DNA of 64,000 bases from Phycisphaeraceae bacterium (GTDB lineage: Bacteria > Planctomycetota > Phycisphaerae > Phycisphaerales > Phycisphaeraceae): NCBI GenBank assembly GCA_029260715.1, contig JAJDCS010000013.1, positions 1-64,000 of the forward strand, in the 5' to 3' direction. Shown piece by piece: positions 26,674-36,300 of this stretch. Position 1 is the stretch's first letter. Every line of letters begins with the position of its first letter. The notes beneath the pieces are model-generated. The model saw only the letters and a program-made list of their open reading frames with translations, was not told the origin of the DNA and searched no databases. Position numbers and translations under genes: made by a program.

Positions 26674-28545
26674 TCACGCCCCCGCGCGACGCGACTCGCG
26701 ACGCCGGTCAGACTCTTTGAGCATCCGCTTGCGCATGCGCACCGACCCAGGCGTAATCTCGACCAGTTCATCGTCCTGGATGTATTCCAAGCACGCTTCG
26801 AGTGACATCTCCCTGGCCGGGCGGATCTTCGCAGCGTCGTCCTTGCTGGTCGTGCGCATGTTCGTCAGCTTCTTGACCTTCACCACGTTCACCGTGATGT
26901 CGTTGTCCTTGCAGTGCTCGCCCACGACTTGGCCGTCGTAGACCTGATCGCCGGGCTTAACAAAGAAGAAGCCGCGGTCGAAAAGCGCGTCCAGCGCGTA
27001 GCTGGTGACTCGCCCCGTTTCCGTCGCGACCATGACCCCCGCCTGCCGGGGCGGGATCTCGCCACGCAGCGGCTCGTACCGCTCGAACGTGTGGTGCATG
27101 ATCGCCCTGCCCTGCGTCGCGTTGAGCATGCGCGTGCGTAGCCCGATCAACCCACGCGCGGGGATCGTGAACTCCATATGGATAAACCCGGTGGCCCCGA
27201 TCTTCGCGTCCATCGACACGATCTCCGCCCGCCGATCACCCAGGAGCGACATCACCGCGTTCTGACACTCCGACGGGCAGTCGATCACCAGCCGCTCGAT
27301 CGGCTCGTGCTGCTTCCCGTCGATCTGCCGGAAGATCACTTTCGGCTTACCCGCGGCGAACTCGTAACCCTCGCGACGCATGTTCTCCATCAAGATGCCC
27401 AGGTGCATAAGCCCGCGCCCCGCCACGCTGAACTCCTCGGGGCTCTGACCCGGCTCAACACGCAGCGCCACGTTCGATTGCAGTTCCTTATCCAGCCGGT
27501 CCTTGATCTGCCTGCTCGTCACGAACTGCCCTTCCTGACCAGCAAACGGTGAGTCGTTCACGCGCATCGTCATGTTCAGCGTCGGCTCGTCCACCGCCAC
27601 CGTCTTAAGCGCCCCCGCCCCCTCCGACCCAGCCACTGTGTTGCCGATGTCGATCGGGTCAAGCCCGACCACCGCGCACACGTCGCCAGCCTCCACACTC
27701 GCCGCGCGCTTGCGACCCAGCCCATCAAAAACGTACAAGTGCAAGATGCGTTGTTTTGTCACCGACCCGTCCCGTGCGAACACCGTCACCTGCTGCCCTT
27801 CTTCTATCTTGCCCGCGTACACCCGACCGATGCCCACGCGCCCCGTGTAGTCCGAGTATTCCAGCGTCGTCACGCGCATCTGCAACGGCTTGTCCGCGTC
27901 GGCACGCGGCGCCGGCACGTTTTTCACAATTGTCTCGAACACGGCCTGCAGGTGGTCGGGGCGGTTGTTCAAGTCGGTCGTCGCCCACCCCTCCTTGGCC
28001 GACGCGAAGATCACCGGAAAATCCAGCGCCGCGTCGTCCGCATCCAACTCCACCAGCAGGTCGAACACCTCGTTCACCACCTCGTCGGGTCGCGCGTTAG
28101 GCCGATCCGCTTTGTTCACCACCACGATCGGCCGAAGCCCGTGCCCCAACGCCTTCCGCAGCACAAACCGCGTCTGCGGCATCGGCCCCTCAAACGCGTC
28201 CACCACCAGCAGCACACCGTCAGCCATCATCAGCACACGCTCCACCTCGCCGCCGAAGTCCGCGTGGCCCGGCGTGTCGATCACGTTGATCTTGTAAGAC
28301 ACACCGTCCTGACCCACGTAGTTCACCGCGCAGTTCTTGCTGAAGATCGTGATCCCCCGCTCGCGCTCCAGGTCGTTCGAGTCCATGATCAGCCCGTGCT
28401 GACCCCCGGCCAGCTTGTCCAACTCCTCATCCCGGAACATCCCCGACTGATACAACAACTGATCCACAAGCGTGGTCTTGCCGTGGTCCACGTGAGCGAT
28501 AATCGCGACGTTGCGTAGCTGTGTGACTGACATGGTTGCTGACAT
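26674..28545 (-). CDS. typA: Translational GTPase TypA/BipA
   Basis: 623 residues, close to the usual 605-615. GTPase motifs are G1 AHVDHGKTTLVDQ (from about residue 17), G3 DTPGHADFGGEVERVL and G4 NKADRP. Domains II, III, the EF-G domain V and the TypA-specific C-terminal domain follow in order, with GLIGLRTRMLNATQGRAIMH and CLEYIQDDELVEITPGSVRM characteristic of TypA. It is a ribosome-binding GTPase involved in 50S assembly and stress or cold adaptation. Start at 28545 or 28533 (both ATG) cannot be separated; neither has a strong ribosome site. Confidence 0.95.
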   Translation of the reverse strand: MSATMSVTQLRNVAIIAHVDHGKTTLVDQLLYQSGMFRDEELDKLAGGQHGLIMDSNDLERERGITIFSKNCAVNYVGQDGVSYKINVIDTPGHADFGGEVERVLMMADGVLLVVDAFEGPMPQTRFVLRKALGHGLRPIVVVNKADRPNARPDEVVNEVFDLLVELDADDAALDFPVIFASAKEGWATTDLNNRPDHLQAVFETIVKNVPAPRADADKPLQMRVTTLEYSDYTGRVGIGRVYAGKIEEGQQVTVFARDGSVTKQRILHLYVFDGLGRKRAASVEAGDVCAVVGLDPIDIGNTVAGSEGAGALKTVAVDEPTLNMTMRVNDSPFAGQEGQFVTSRQIKDRLDKELQSNVALRVEPGQSPEEFSVAGRGLMHLGILMENMRREGYEFAAGKPKVIFRQIDGKQHEPIERLVIDCPSECQNAVMSLLGDRRAEIVSMDAKIGATGFIHMEFTIPARGLIGLRTRMLNATQGRAIMHHTFERYEPLRGEIPPRQAGVMVATETGRVTSYALDALFDRGFFFVKPGDQVYDGQVVGEHCKDNDITVNVVKVKKLTNMRTTSKDDAAKIRPAREMSLEACLEYIQDDELVEITPGSVRMRKRMLKESDRRRESRRAGA

Positions 28546-28571
28546 ACCTGTTTACCAGCGCCTCTCTCGAA

Positions 28572-28594
28572 GCCCGCGGAGTTCTTCCGTGGGC
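28572..28594. other. Nine-base-pair hairpin upstream of typA
   Basis: GCCCGCGGA (28572-28580), loop GTTCT, TCCGTGGGC (28586-28594), with one G-T pair. It falls in the likely leader of typA on the minus strand. There is no T-run on either side, so it is not a terminator. Confidence 0.4.
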
Positions 28595-28756
28595 CTAAAA
28601 CACCCGTTCATACGTTCATATATAGTCGGCCGGTCTACACCCGCCCGACGAAAAAGACCTAGTAGCATAGCCGCCCGCCCCCCACAGTCGAGCGACGCGT
28701 CAATATAGATAGAATCGCCCTGCGTTTACGAGGCTCCCGCTAAAAACCCCGTTGGC

Positions 28757-28787
28757 GTGCCACTGGCCGCTCGTCTGCCAGTGTCGG
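28757..28787 (+). repeat. REP-like palindromic repeat, copy A
   Basis: GTGCCACTGGCCGCTCGTCT followed by GCCAGTGTCGG; arms CACTGGC (28761-28767) and GCCAGTG (28777-28783) form a hairpin. It is alignable without gaps to copies at 30849-30879 (24 of 31 bases) and at 56855-56885 on the minus strand (26 of 31). It lies between typA and the DUF2007 gene; the 290-bp gap shows no coding region. Confidence 0.65.
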
Positions 28788-28835
28788 GTGCCCCACATCG
28801 CCCCGCGGGGCAAAGTGTGTCTTGTATGACTTCGC

Positions 28836-29066
28836 CTAACCCTCGCCCTTCTCCGCCTCGAACTCCGCCACGATCTCCCTCGCCTTCGCCGCGTCCGCAG
28901 GCAGCACGCGCACGATCTTCATCTGGTCCGCCGCCACCAACCCATCGAACGGGCTGTCCGCGTTCTCTATAAAGCTGCGAATCTCAGCCTCCTTCAGCCG
29001 ATCGCTTACAAGTTGAGCCTCCAAAAGGCCTTCCGCCTCGAATACATCCGTTAAATCGTCTTGCAT
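28836..29066 (-). CDS. DUF2007-family small protein
   Basis: 76 residues from ATG 29066 (MQDDLTDVF). The open frame continues to 29162, but the extra Cys/Arg-rich residues do not fit the family. The pattern EAEGLLEAQLVSDRLKEAEI, then a loop with N-A-D and FDG-LV, then VRVLPADAAKAREIVAEFE matches the DUF2007 putative signal-transducing fold, a small alpha-beta domain. Its role is unknown. It lies between typA and an unrelated forward gene. Confidence 0.72.
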   Translation of the reverse strand: MQDDLTDVFEAEGLLEAQLVSDRLKEAEIRSFIENADSPFDGLVAADQMKIVRVLPADAAKAREIVAEFEAEKGEG

Positions 29067-29223
29067 CGGTCGTCTCCATACGCGTCTCGCCACCCCCACC
29101 CGCCAAAGCAGCCCACACACCGCCCGGCACCGCCTGTGGCAAACCTGTTGATATCTACTCAATTCTACTAGGAATTGGCCTAAACAGTGGTATGGTTACA
29201 AAGGAAACTTCCACAACGAGCCG

Positions 29224-29299
29224 TCCGCCTCAGGCGGATAAGGGAGCGGTCCGAATGGTAGGTGCCTGGGGCTAAGTCCGCCTAAGGCGGATGCCCCAC
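29224..29299 (+). repeat. Paired palindromes with GGTGCCTGGGGCTAAG repeat
   Basis: TCCGCCTCAGGCGGA (29224-29238) and TCCGCCTAAGGCGGA (29277-29291) are near-identical palindromes. The second is embedded in GGTGCCTGGGGCTAAG...TGCCCCAC (29261-29299), a relative of the element at 26609-26640. The 259-bp gap between the DUF2007 gene and the next forward gene holds this element and no coding region. Confidence 0.6.
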
Positions 29300-29325
29300 A
29301 ACACACAGCCTCGCAAGGCAAGCCC

Positions 29326-29865
29326 ATGGCCAACTGGCACAAAGCAAATACGCCGCCCACCCCCCGCACGGTGCTAAGCGCCCCCCCGCCTGCCCGCCGC
29401 AGCCCCTGGGCACTCATGCCCAAAAAGCTCCGCGCCGCCAACCCCGCCAAGCCCCTGCGCCTCGTCGGACGCCTCACCGCCTCAAACAAAAACAAGCCAA
29501 CCGTCAAGCGGTTCGAGCAGCCCATCACAGGCCCGACCGACCCGCGATGGGTCTTAGCCGTCCGCACCGCAGAGCAACTACAAGGCGACGTCCTCGCACC
29601 CGAACGCCGTGAAAAACTCAACAAACTCGGCAAGCTCATGGGCCTGTCACCCTTCGCCATCAACCTCGTCGTCGCCATCGTCCAAGACCAAGCCCGCCGA
29701 GGCTACGAACCACACGACTGCCCCACCGCAAGCGAACCCCAACTCCGAATGATCGCCCTACCCGACCAAAGCCGCCGCCGCACCCGCGCCCTCCGAACGG
29801 CGCTGGCGGTCGCCACGCTGCTTGCGGTGGAACTGGTGGTGATTCAGTGGTGGTTGTTGAGTTAA
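29326..29865 (+). CDS. Hypothetical protein with C-terminal membrane helix
   Basis: 179 residues. The first 65 are Pro/Lys/Arg-rich and likely disordered. A helical domain follows at about 70-125 (DPRWVLAVRTAEQLQGDVLA, MGLSPFAINLVVAIVQDQAR). After a basic stretch RRRTRALR, one hydrophobic helix ends the protein (about 155-176), giving a tail-anchored shape. I do not recognise the family. GC content and codon use match the surrounding core genes. It stands alone between oppositely oriented genes. Confidence 0.6.
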   Translation: MANWHKANTPPTPRTVLSAPPPARRSPWALMPKKLRAANPAKPLRLVGRLTASNKNKPTVKRFEQPITGPTDPRWVLAVRTAEQLQGDVLAPERREKLNKLGKLMGLSPFAINLVVAIVQDQARRGYEPHDCPTASEPQLRMIALPDQSRRRTRALRTALAVATLLAVELVVIQWWLLS

Positions 29866-29958
29866 AACCCTGGCGTACACTTTAAAATAGACTCAGTCGA
29901 ATCGCTAACACGTGACACCCGGTTTTGATGCATCGGCTTTCTATGTCATGTACGTGAA

Positions 29959-30837
29959 TCATCCAGCATAGCCAGCACTAATATCATCTATTTGTGGAAA
30001 ACGGGTATATATCACCTCAATCTCCCCAAAGGACCAAGTCCATTGCACAGGCTCACCGGGCTTAACGCGAATATACTCTGGGCTTCCAATAACTGAATAA
30101 AGTCTTTTCTTCAGTTCTTCGGCAATACCCAGGCTTGTGAAAACGAGGTCAACGGTGTCCGGAAAAATATTGCCACCCGCTTTGAAAATGTAGATATCTA
30201 TCCTTTCAGGGGTCAGTGTTATGGAAATAGATTGGAAACCTCTTTTGTATTCGGCTGAGTAAAAATCCTCCTGCCGTTCTTTTACATTCCAGCCTCGAAG
30301 AACAAGCTGTTCGTTCAGACGGTTAACCATCGGTAGTGTGACGATCATTGCCCGCTGGTTTTGAATAGATCGATCAATCTCATTGACGAAGTAATACGGT
30401 TCCGCATCAATCCCGTACTCGTAAATAGCAATGTCAAGTTCCCATTCAGCATCCGTTTTTATACGGCTGATGACAGCCCAAGGCAGCGCGCCAGGCACCG
30501 GTGTTTTTAGGTATAAAAAAATTCGTCGATCCCCAAGAGTTGGGGCCATATGTTGCCACAATTCCCATAAATCCTCTTTCGTTGCATTTTTGGCGACTTC
30601 ATTAGTTGTTTCCAGATTGACAACGATTTGAGGTCCCCACGTAAGCAGCATTTCTTTTTTGCTGACGAGATGGTATTTAAAGGGAGCATTTTGGTTCTGG
30701 ACAGTCTTCCCAGAGAGGAACGGATTGGCACGGTTGGAATCCGTGGATGGCGCTAGGTTTTGTTCGTTGTCACAGCCAATTAGTAATGCTGCGATAAGCG
30801 TTGCGAGGCCAACCATGACGTAATGATTTAGCTTCAA
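29959..30837 (-). CDS. Putative lipoprotein, AT-richer than neighbours
   Basis: 292 residues. The signal peptide ends in ALLIGC with lipid-modified Cys22, so it is exported and membrane-anchored. The mature part is a mixed alpha-beta protein with no motif I know. Base composition is visibly lower in GC than any neighbouring gene, and codons such as ATA, TTT and AAA are frequent, which suggests recent acquisition. It stands alone, flanked by palindromic repeats on its upstream side. Confidence 0.7.
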   Translation of the reverse strand: MKLNHYVMVGLATLIAALLIGCDNEQNLAPSTDSNRANPFLSGKTVQNQNAPFKYHLVSKKEMLLTWGPQIVVNLETTNEVAKNATKEDLWELWQHMAPTLGDRRIFLYLKTPVPGALPWAVISRIKTDAEWELDIAIYEYGIDAEPYYFVNEIDRSIQNQRAMIVTLPMVNRLNEQLVLRGWNVKERQEDFYSAEYKRGFQSISITLTPERIDIYIFKAGGNIFPDTVDLVFTSLGIAEELKKRLYSVIGSPEYIRVKPGEPVQWTWSFGEIEVIYTRFPQIDDISAGYAG

Positions 30838-30848
30838 GCTCCCGCTGG

Positions 30849-30879
30849 ATACCCCTGGCGGCTAGTCCGCCAGTGTAGG
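30849..30879 (+). repeat. REP-like palindromic repeat, copy B
   Basis: CCTGGCGGCTAGTCCGCCAG is the core hairpin. It aligns base for base with copy A at 28757-28787 (24 of 31). It lies 11 bp upstream of the lipoprotein gene. Confidence 0.6.
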
Positions 30880-30893
30880 TTACGCCGTCAAGT

Positions 30894-30914
30894 CCGCCAC
30901 TGGTGGCGGTTTTT
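30894..30914 (+). terminator. Hairpin plus T-run
   Basis: CCGCCA-CTGG-TGGCGG followed by TTTTT. It has the form of a rho-independent terminator reading rightward. No forward gene ends just before it, so it may stop antisense transcription across the lipoprotein gene or be part of the neighbouring repeat. Confidence 0.5.
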
Positions 30915-31034
30915 CACCGGTCGTGCTCGATCTAAAATAAAGCCCCGTATCACTGCCAGCCAACAACAAAAACGCCCGCCCGACACGCTAAAATAAGACA
31001 GCCGATCCAGCCCCGCCTACACAAAGGGAACCCC

Positions 31035-31439
31035 ATGAACCAACCCAACCCCAACAAACCCCCGACCCTCCAGCGCGTCCGGGTCTGGTCCGGATGGATC
31101 ATCGTTGCGTTTATCACGTTCACCTTCGGCATGAGCGGGTTCATGAAGCTCAAAGGTGGCCCGGAATTGGACCAAGGCATGGCCCACCTCGGGTTGCCTC
31201 AAACCATGGTGTTCCCCCTGGCGATCCTCGAACTCACTTGCCTGGCCATCTACCTCGTCCCGCAGACCGCGGCGCTGGGCGCCGTCTTGCTGACCGGCTA
31301 CCTGGGCGGGGCGATCTGCACACACTGGCGCGTCGGAGACCCGTTCATCGTTCAATGCGGCATCGGTGTCCTGGTTTGGCTGGGGCTCTACCTGCGCGAG
31401 AAGCGGCTTTGGCCGCTGATCCCCGTACGGTCGCTATGA
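31035..31439 (+). CDS. DoxX-like family membrane protein
   Basis: 134 residues with four hydrophobic segments (about 19-38, 55-75, 80-100, 108-125). The pattern FGMSGFMKLKGGPE, then an L-G-L-P-x-x-M-V-F-P-L-A-I-L-E-L segment, then LLTGYLGGAICTHWRVG is that of the DoxX-like/DUF4345 group of small quinone-linked or unknown membrane proteins. AAAGGGAACCCC provides the ribosome site. The start is ATG 31035. The function is not established for this subgroup. Confidence 0.85.
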   Translation: MNQPNPNKPPTLQRVRVWSGWIIVAFITFTFGMSGFMKLKGGPELDQGMAHLGLPQTMVFPLAILELTCLAIYLVPQTAALGAVLLTGYLGGAICTHWRVGDPFIVQCGIGVLVWLGLYLREKRLWPLIPVRSL

Positions 31440-31583
31440 CCGCCCCCGCGTACGGCGGGCGAGGATCAGTCAAAATGTCGGCTGGGAAGGCGCCGGGCGA
31501 AAGGCAAGACCCACGCTCGATAGGGCTGCCGCAGAAGCGCTTTACACGAAGTGAAATCCCCCCTCTCTCACGCCATCCACTAA
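31440..31583. other. Intergenic region with no visible gene
   Basis: Between the DoxX gene and tRNA-Ile; together with 31658-31827 on the other side of the tRNA it makes the 388-bp space between protein genes. No terminator or promoter is convincing, and translations in all frames look random. Confidence 0.5.
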
Positions 31584-31657
31584 TGGGCCCGGGAAGATTC
31601 GAACTTCCGACCTCACCGTTATCAGCGGTGCGCTCTGACCAACTGAGCTACGAGCCC
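31584..31657 (-). tRNA. tRNA-Ile (GAT anticodon)
   Basis: 74 nt. Acceptor GGGCTCG pairs fully with CGGGCCC. The D-arm is GCTCAGTTGGTCAGAGC, the anticodon arm CACCG-CTGATAA-CGGTG with anticodon GAT, and the T-arm GGAAG-TTCGAAT-CTTCC. The discriminator is A. CCA is not encoded. It stands alone, not in an rRNA operon. Confidence 0.96.
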
Positions 31658-31827
31658 CAAACTGCAAAAAGTGCAGCATCGCCTGCTTTCACAGGAACGG
31701 GCGAGATTAGACAAAACCCCTGTCACAGTCAAGAGTAGCGATCGCGATACGTCCCCAAACCCTTGACCTTACAACGGTTGACGCTTAGCATCATAAACCG
31801 GGCCCACAAGCGCCGCGGCCTTTTTTC

Positions 31828-33288
31828 ATGGAGATTGATCACTCAGGTGCCCGCCCTTTCGTTCAAACACCTAATCAAGCCATGTTCGATCTAAAAAAAC
31901 TCCTTGACGACCACGACAGCCACCCGCTGGCGCTGATCGAGCAACACATCAACCCGGCGCTAGCCAAGGTGCTCAAGATCCTGGGCTACGACGTGCGCTA
32001 CACCCGCGGCCAAGGGGCGTACCTCTTCGACGACCGCGGCCAGAGGTACATCGACTGCCTCAGCGCCTACGCTGTGTTCAACTGCGGACGCAACCACCCC
32101 ACCATCCGCACCGCGCTCAAGCAGGCCATGGACATGGAACTGCCGGGGCTGGTGAAGATGGGGCCGCACCGCCTGGCCGGCATCTTGGCAAAACAACTGA
32201 TCGACTTGGCGCCGGGCGACTTGGACACAGTCTTCTTCGCCAACAGCGGCGGCGAAGGCGTCGAGACCGCTCTGAAATACGCTCGCGCCGCGACAGGGCG
32301 AGCGCGCCTGCTCTACTGCGACCACGGGTTCCACGGCCTAACACTGGGCGCGCTGTCCGTTAACGGCAACGCCGACTTCCGCGAAGGCTTCGGCCCGCTG
32401 CTCGAGCCCTGCACGGCGATCCCGTTCAACGACCTCGACGCACTGGCACGCGAGCTAGCCAAAGGCGACGTGGCGGGGTTTATTGTTGAGCCGATCCAGG
32501 GCAAAGGCGTGAACATCCCCGACGACGGCTACCTACCGGGCGCAGCCGAGCTGTGCCGCAAGCACGGAGCGTTGCTGATCGTTGACGAAGTGCAGACCGG
32601 CTTCGGTCGCACGGGCAAGATGTTCGCCTGCGAGCACTGGGGGGTGGAGCCTGACATCATGGTCACCGCCAAAGCATTGTCGGGCGGGTGCGTCCCGGTC
32701 AGCGCGGTGCTCTCCAAGCGGTGGATTCACAACAAGGTGTTCTCTAGCCTCGACCGGTGCGTGGTTCACTCGACGACGTTCGGGCAAAACGACCTGGCCA
32801 TGGCCGCGGGGCTGGCTACGCTGCACGTGCTCCGAGAAGAAAAACTCGTCGAGCGCGCCGCGGCCATGGGCAACCGGCTGATGGGCCGCCTAAACACGCT
32901 GGTGGACAAATACGAAATGCTCCACACCGTGCGCGGCAAGGGGCTCATGGTGGCGTTGGAGTTCGGCCCACCGAAAAGTGTCGCCCTCAAGATGGGCTGG
33001 AGCCTCTTGCACAAGCTCGACCAGAGCCTGTTCTGCCAAGCGATGTTGATCCCGCTCTTAACCGACCATCATATTCTTGCGCAGGTGGCTGGGCACCACA
33101 TGGACGTGATCAAGCTCCTGCCCACCCTGGTCATCAGTGAGCAAGACGTGGACGACGTCGCCACAGCCTTCGACGCGGTCATCGGCGCTTGCCACCGGTT
33201 CCCCGGCCCGGTCTGGGAAGTCGGCAAGCGTCTCTCTCAACAGGCGATCAAGCGACAGCCCAAGCCGGCGCACGCCACAATGTCTTAA
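31828..33288 (+). CDS. Class III (ornithine-type) aminotransferase
   Basis: 486 residues. PLP-dependent fold type [21 protein letters not shown], the motif [20 protein letters not shown] and the PLP lysine in [10 protein letters not shown]. Its closest known shapes are acetylornithine/ornithine aminotransferases and hopanoid-associated HpnO-type enzymes. The N-terminal ~60 residues are longer than in ArgD. No arginine genes are nearby; the next forward gene cluster includes ispG (isoprenoid synthesis). The start could be 31828 or ATG 31882; neither has a clear ribosome site. Confidence 0.82.
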   Translation: MEIDHSGARPFVQTPNQAMFDLKKLLDDHDSHPLALIEQHINPALAKVLKILGYDVRYTRGQGAYLFDDRGQRYIDCLSAYAVFNCGRNHPTIRTALKQAMDMELPGLVKMGPHRLAGILAKQLIDLAPGDLDTVFFANSGGEGVETALKYARAATGRARLLYCDHGFHGLTLGALSVNGNADFREGFGPLLEPCTAIPFNDLDALARELAKGDVAGFIVEPIQGKGVNIPDDGYLPGAAELCRKHGALLIVDEVQTGFGRTGKMFACEHWGVEPDIMVTAKALSGGCVPVSAVLSKRWIHNKVFSSLDRCVVHSTTFGQNDLAMAAGLATLHVLREEKLVERAAAMGNRLMGRLNTLVDKYEMLHTVRGKGLMVALEFGPPKSVALKMGWSLLHKLDQSLFCQAMLIPLLTDHHILAQVAGHHMDVIKLLPTLVISEQDVDDVATAFDAVIGACHRFPGPVWEVGKRLSQQAIKRQPKPAHATMS

Positions 33289-33306
33289 GCGGCTACTTGT
33301 ATAAAG

Positions 33307-36300
33307 CTAATCTGAATTGTTTTGCCCGCCCCGCGGCGCGGGGGGCTGGGCTTGGTGGATATGCACGTCGCGCTGCGGGAACGCGATGACAACGCCGTGT
33401 TCACGGAACGTCTTGTCGATCGCCATGTGCAGGTCGTGGATAATCTCCGCGCGGCCGCGGTTGGTCAGCTCCGTTACGAACACCCTGGCCTGAAAGTCCA
33501 ACGAGCTGTCGCCGAACCCCAGGAAGTAGACCGTCGGCTCCGGCTCGTCCTGCACGGACGGGTGTCGTTTGGCTACGTCCATCATCAACCGCAGAGCAAG
33601 TTCCGTATCAGACCCGTAAGCGATGCCAACTTTGACAATCAAGCGAGTCACCGGGTCTGAGAGCGTCCAGTTGATCAGCCTATCCGTGATGAAAGACTTG
33701 TTGGGGACGATCAACTCCTTGCGGTCCCAGTCAGTGATGGTGGTGGCCCTGATCTTGATGCGCGATACGGTGCCGCTGATGTCGTCGATGGTGACGGTAT
33801 CGCCCACGCGGATCGGCCGCTCTAAGAGGATGATCAAACCCGACACAAAATTCGCCACGATCTCCTGCAACCCGAAGCCCAGCCCCACGCTCAGCGCCGC
33901 CACAAGCCACTGCACCTTCGACCAGCCGATGCCCACCGCCCCGAACACCGCGACCACGCCCACGGCCGTCAGCGCGTACCGGCTGATGGTGGTGATCGCG
34001 TAGCGCACGCCTGGCTCCATCGGCATGTGCTGGAGCACCATGATTTCCATGAACCCCGGCAGGTTACGCGCCGCCAGCACCGTCACCACCGCCACGACCA
34101 CCGCCAGCCCCAGGTCCGCCAGCGTGACGGCTTTGAGTGTTTCCTGACCCTCCACCACGGCTGTCTGGTACCAGAGGTGCACGTCGTTAAGGATGCCAAG
34201 CGCCGGCAGCACGTCGCTCCAGATCACCCACAACCCAACAGCGACCGACGCCCCCACAATCACTCGCAGCAACTGCCGCGTCTGTGAATTGATCGTCGCC
34301 AGGTTCACCTCGGCCACGTCCAGCGGAACCTGCTCACCCTCCGACGCGCCCTCTTGCGAGCCCGCCGCCGCCCTGGCCGCCATTTCAGCCTCACGTTTCT
34401 GACGGGCGCGCTCCAGCGCCAGCCTGCGCTGGGCGATGATCAGCCAACGGAACGCCAGCCCCTGCACAATAACCGCCACGATCACCAACATCCCCGCCGC
34501 CGCCATCCGCCTCGCCAGCATCAACGCCGTGTAGTAGTACCCCACCGCCGCCAGCCCCGCCAAGGCAAACGGCCCGCCCACCACCAGCGGGTACCACAGC
34601 CACCGCAGCCGCGACACCCACCCTTTGGGGTACCGCGCTAAATACTGCTGGGACACCCCGCCGTTCAGCCGCAACACGCGCTGAGCGAACACCCCCATCA
34701 CCGCCATGCCCACGATAAAAGCGACCCTGCCCAGGCTCTGCCTGTAGACCAGGTGCTCGTGCCATTCCGTAGCCGTGACCAGGAAGACCACCACCATCGC
34801 CACCGGCGTACCCCACATCAGGTTCCGCCTCAGCACACCGGTCGACTGCTCGCGCCACCGCAGGTGTACCTCCGCAAACCCCTTGCTCTTGCACAGCAGC
34901 CCCAGCCACTCCAGCGCTAGCAGCCACCAAGCCATCCCGATCAACCCCGTGCTGACCGCCTTGGCAAAGCTGGCGATCTCCGCGGGCCTTTGCAGCATCC
35001 AGTAGATCATCCACAACGCCAGCGGGAACGGCGCCGACAACAACAGCGTCGTGCCCAACGCCGCGAGCGTGACCCAGAAGCTGTCCGTGTCGACGCGCCC
35101 GACCTGCCCGTCATAGGCTGCCAACCGCGACCGCAGGCTCGGCCGCGTCACCAAAAGACCAACCAACACCACCAACCCCAACCCCGTCACCGCGATCGGC
35201 ACGGATAGCGCTTCATACCACAGAGACAGCCCGATCCCCGCCCACTGCGCCGGGTCGGCCAGCCACGCCACGCTCCCACCCAGGTTCTGCCACGTCTCCC
35301 ACCCCACCGGCGCCGCGCTTGGGATCCACAGCAGGCGCTCATCAAGAAACGTCGCGTACTGCCCGGCCCGGTCGATCAACATCTTCTCGGCAAAATCCAG
35401 CTCCGCTAACGCCTGGAGGCTCTTCGAGTACGTGTCCGCCAGCTTGCTAAGCATCTCCCGCTGATCTTCGAGCAGCTTGAGGGTTTGTTTTTCAAGGTCG
35501 ACACGGTTGACCTCGCCCTGGGGCGTCTCGAACGGCAGTGACATCAGTTGATGCAGCACCCCCGGCAGGTCGCTTAGCTCCCGGCGGCGGTCCTCCACGC
35601 GCAGGTACGCCAAGCCGACCTCCGACACCTGTTTCTTACGCTTGCTGGTGGACCTGTGGTAAGCGTGTATATCTGGCAACGACCGCCGCTGCTGGCGCAG
35701 CACCTGCCCCAACACGTCGCTGATCCCTGCGTACTGGAGTTTTTCTTGGGCGCTCTTGAAATCTTTGTCGATCAGTTCCAGTTGCTTGGTCACGCTCTGG
35801 TGCGACGCCGTGGCACGCTCCAGCACACCCGTTAGCTGCGACAGGTCTTTGCTGAACTCGGCGTTCTGCTCGGCTAGCTGGAGCACCGCCGGGTGTTGGC
35901 CCACCGCTTCGTGGCGGATGCGTTCAGCCTGTCTTTGAGCCTCCTCCGCTTCTTCTTTACGCAGGCGGTTGACCGCCTCTTGGGTCGTGAGGACGCGGCT
36001 CTCGATAACGGCTACCTGCTGGGCAGACAAGTCGCGCTGCGCGCGCGACAGGTCCAGGCGCGCGGGGTGGCTTAACAACTCCTGCTCAAGCGTGTTGATC
36101 TCCGTGACGCGAGACAGCTTCCTGGCCTCAAGGAACACCCGTTTGGCCTCGGTCAGCAGCGCGTCGTCGTTCGGTGTGGCCGGCGCCTTGAGTTCTTTCT
36201 CTATGCCGTCGAGCTTCTGCTTGGCGTCTGCCAGTTGCTGACGCGCCTGGTCGGGCCGGGTCTGCAGGCTGTTCAGTTGTTGGTCGAGCTCGACTAGTTT

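Noticed and set aside
31094-31738. 214-codon forward frame overlapping the DoxX gene and tRNA-Ile
   Set aside because: It runs through the tRNA and is an out-of-frame shadow of the DoxX gene.
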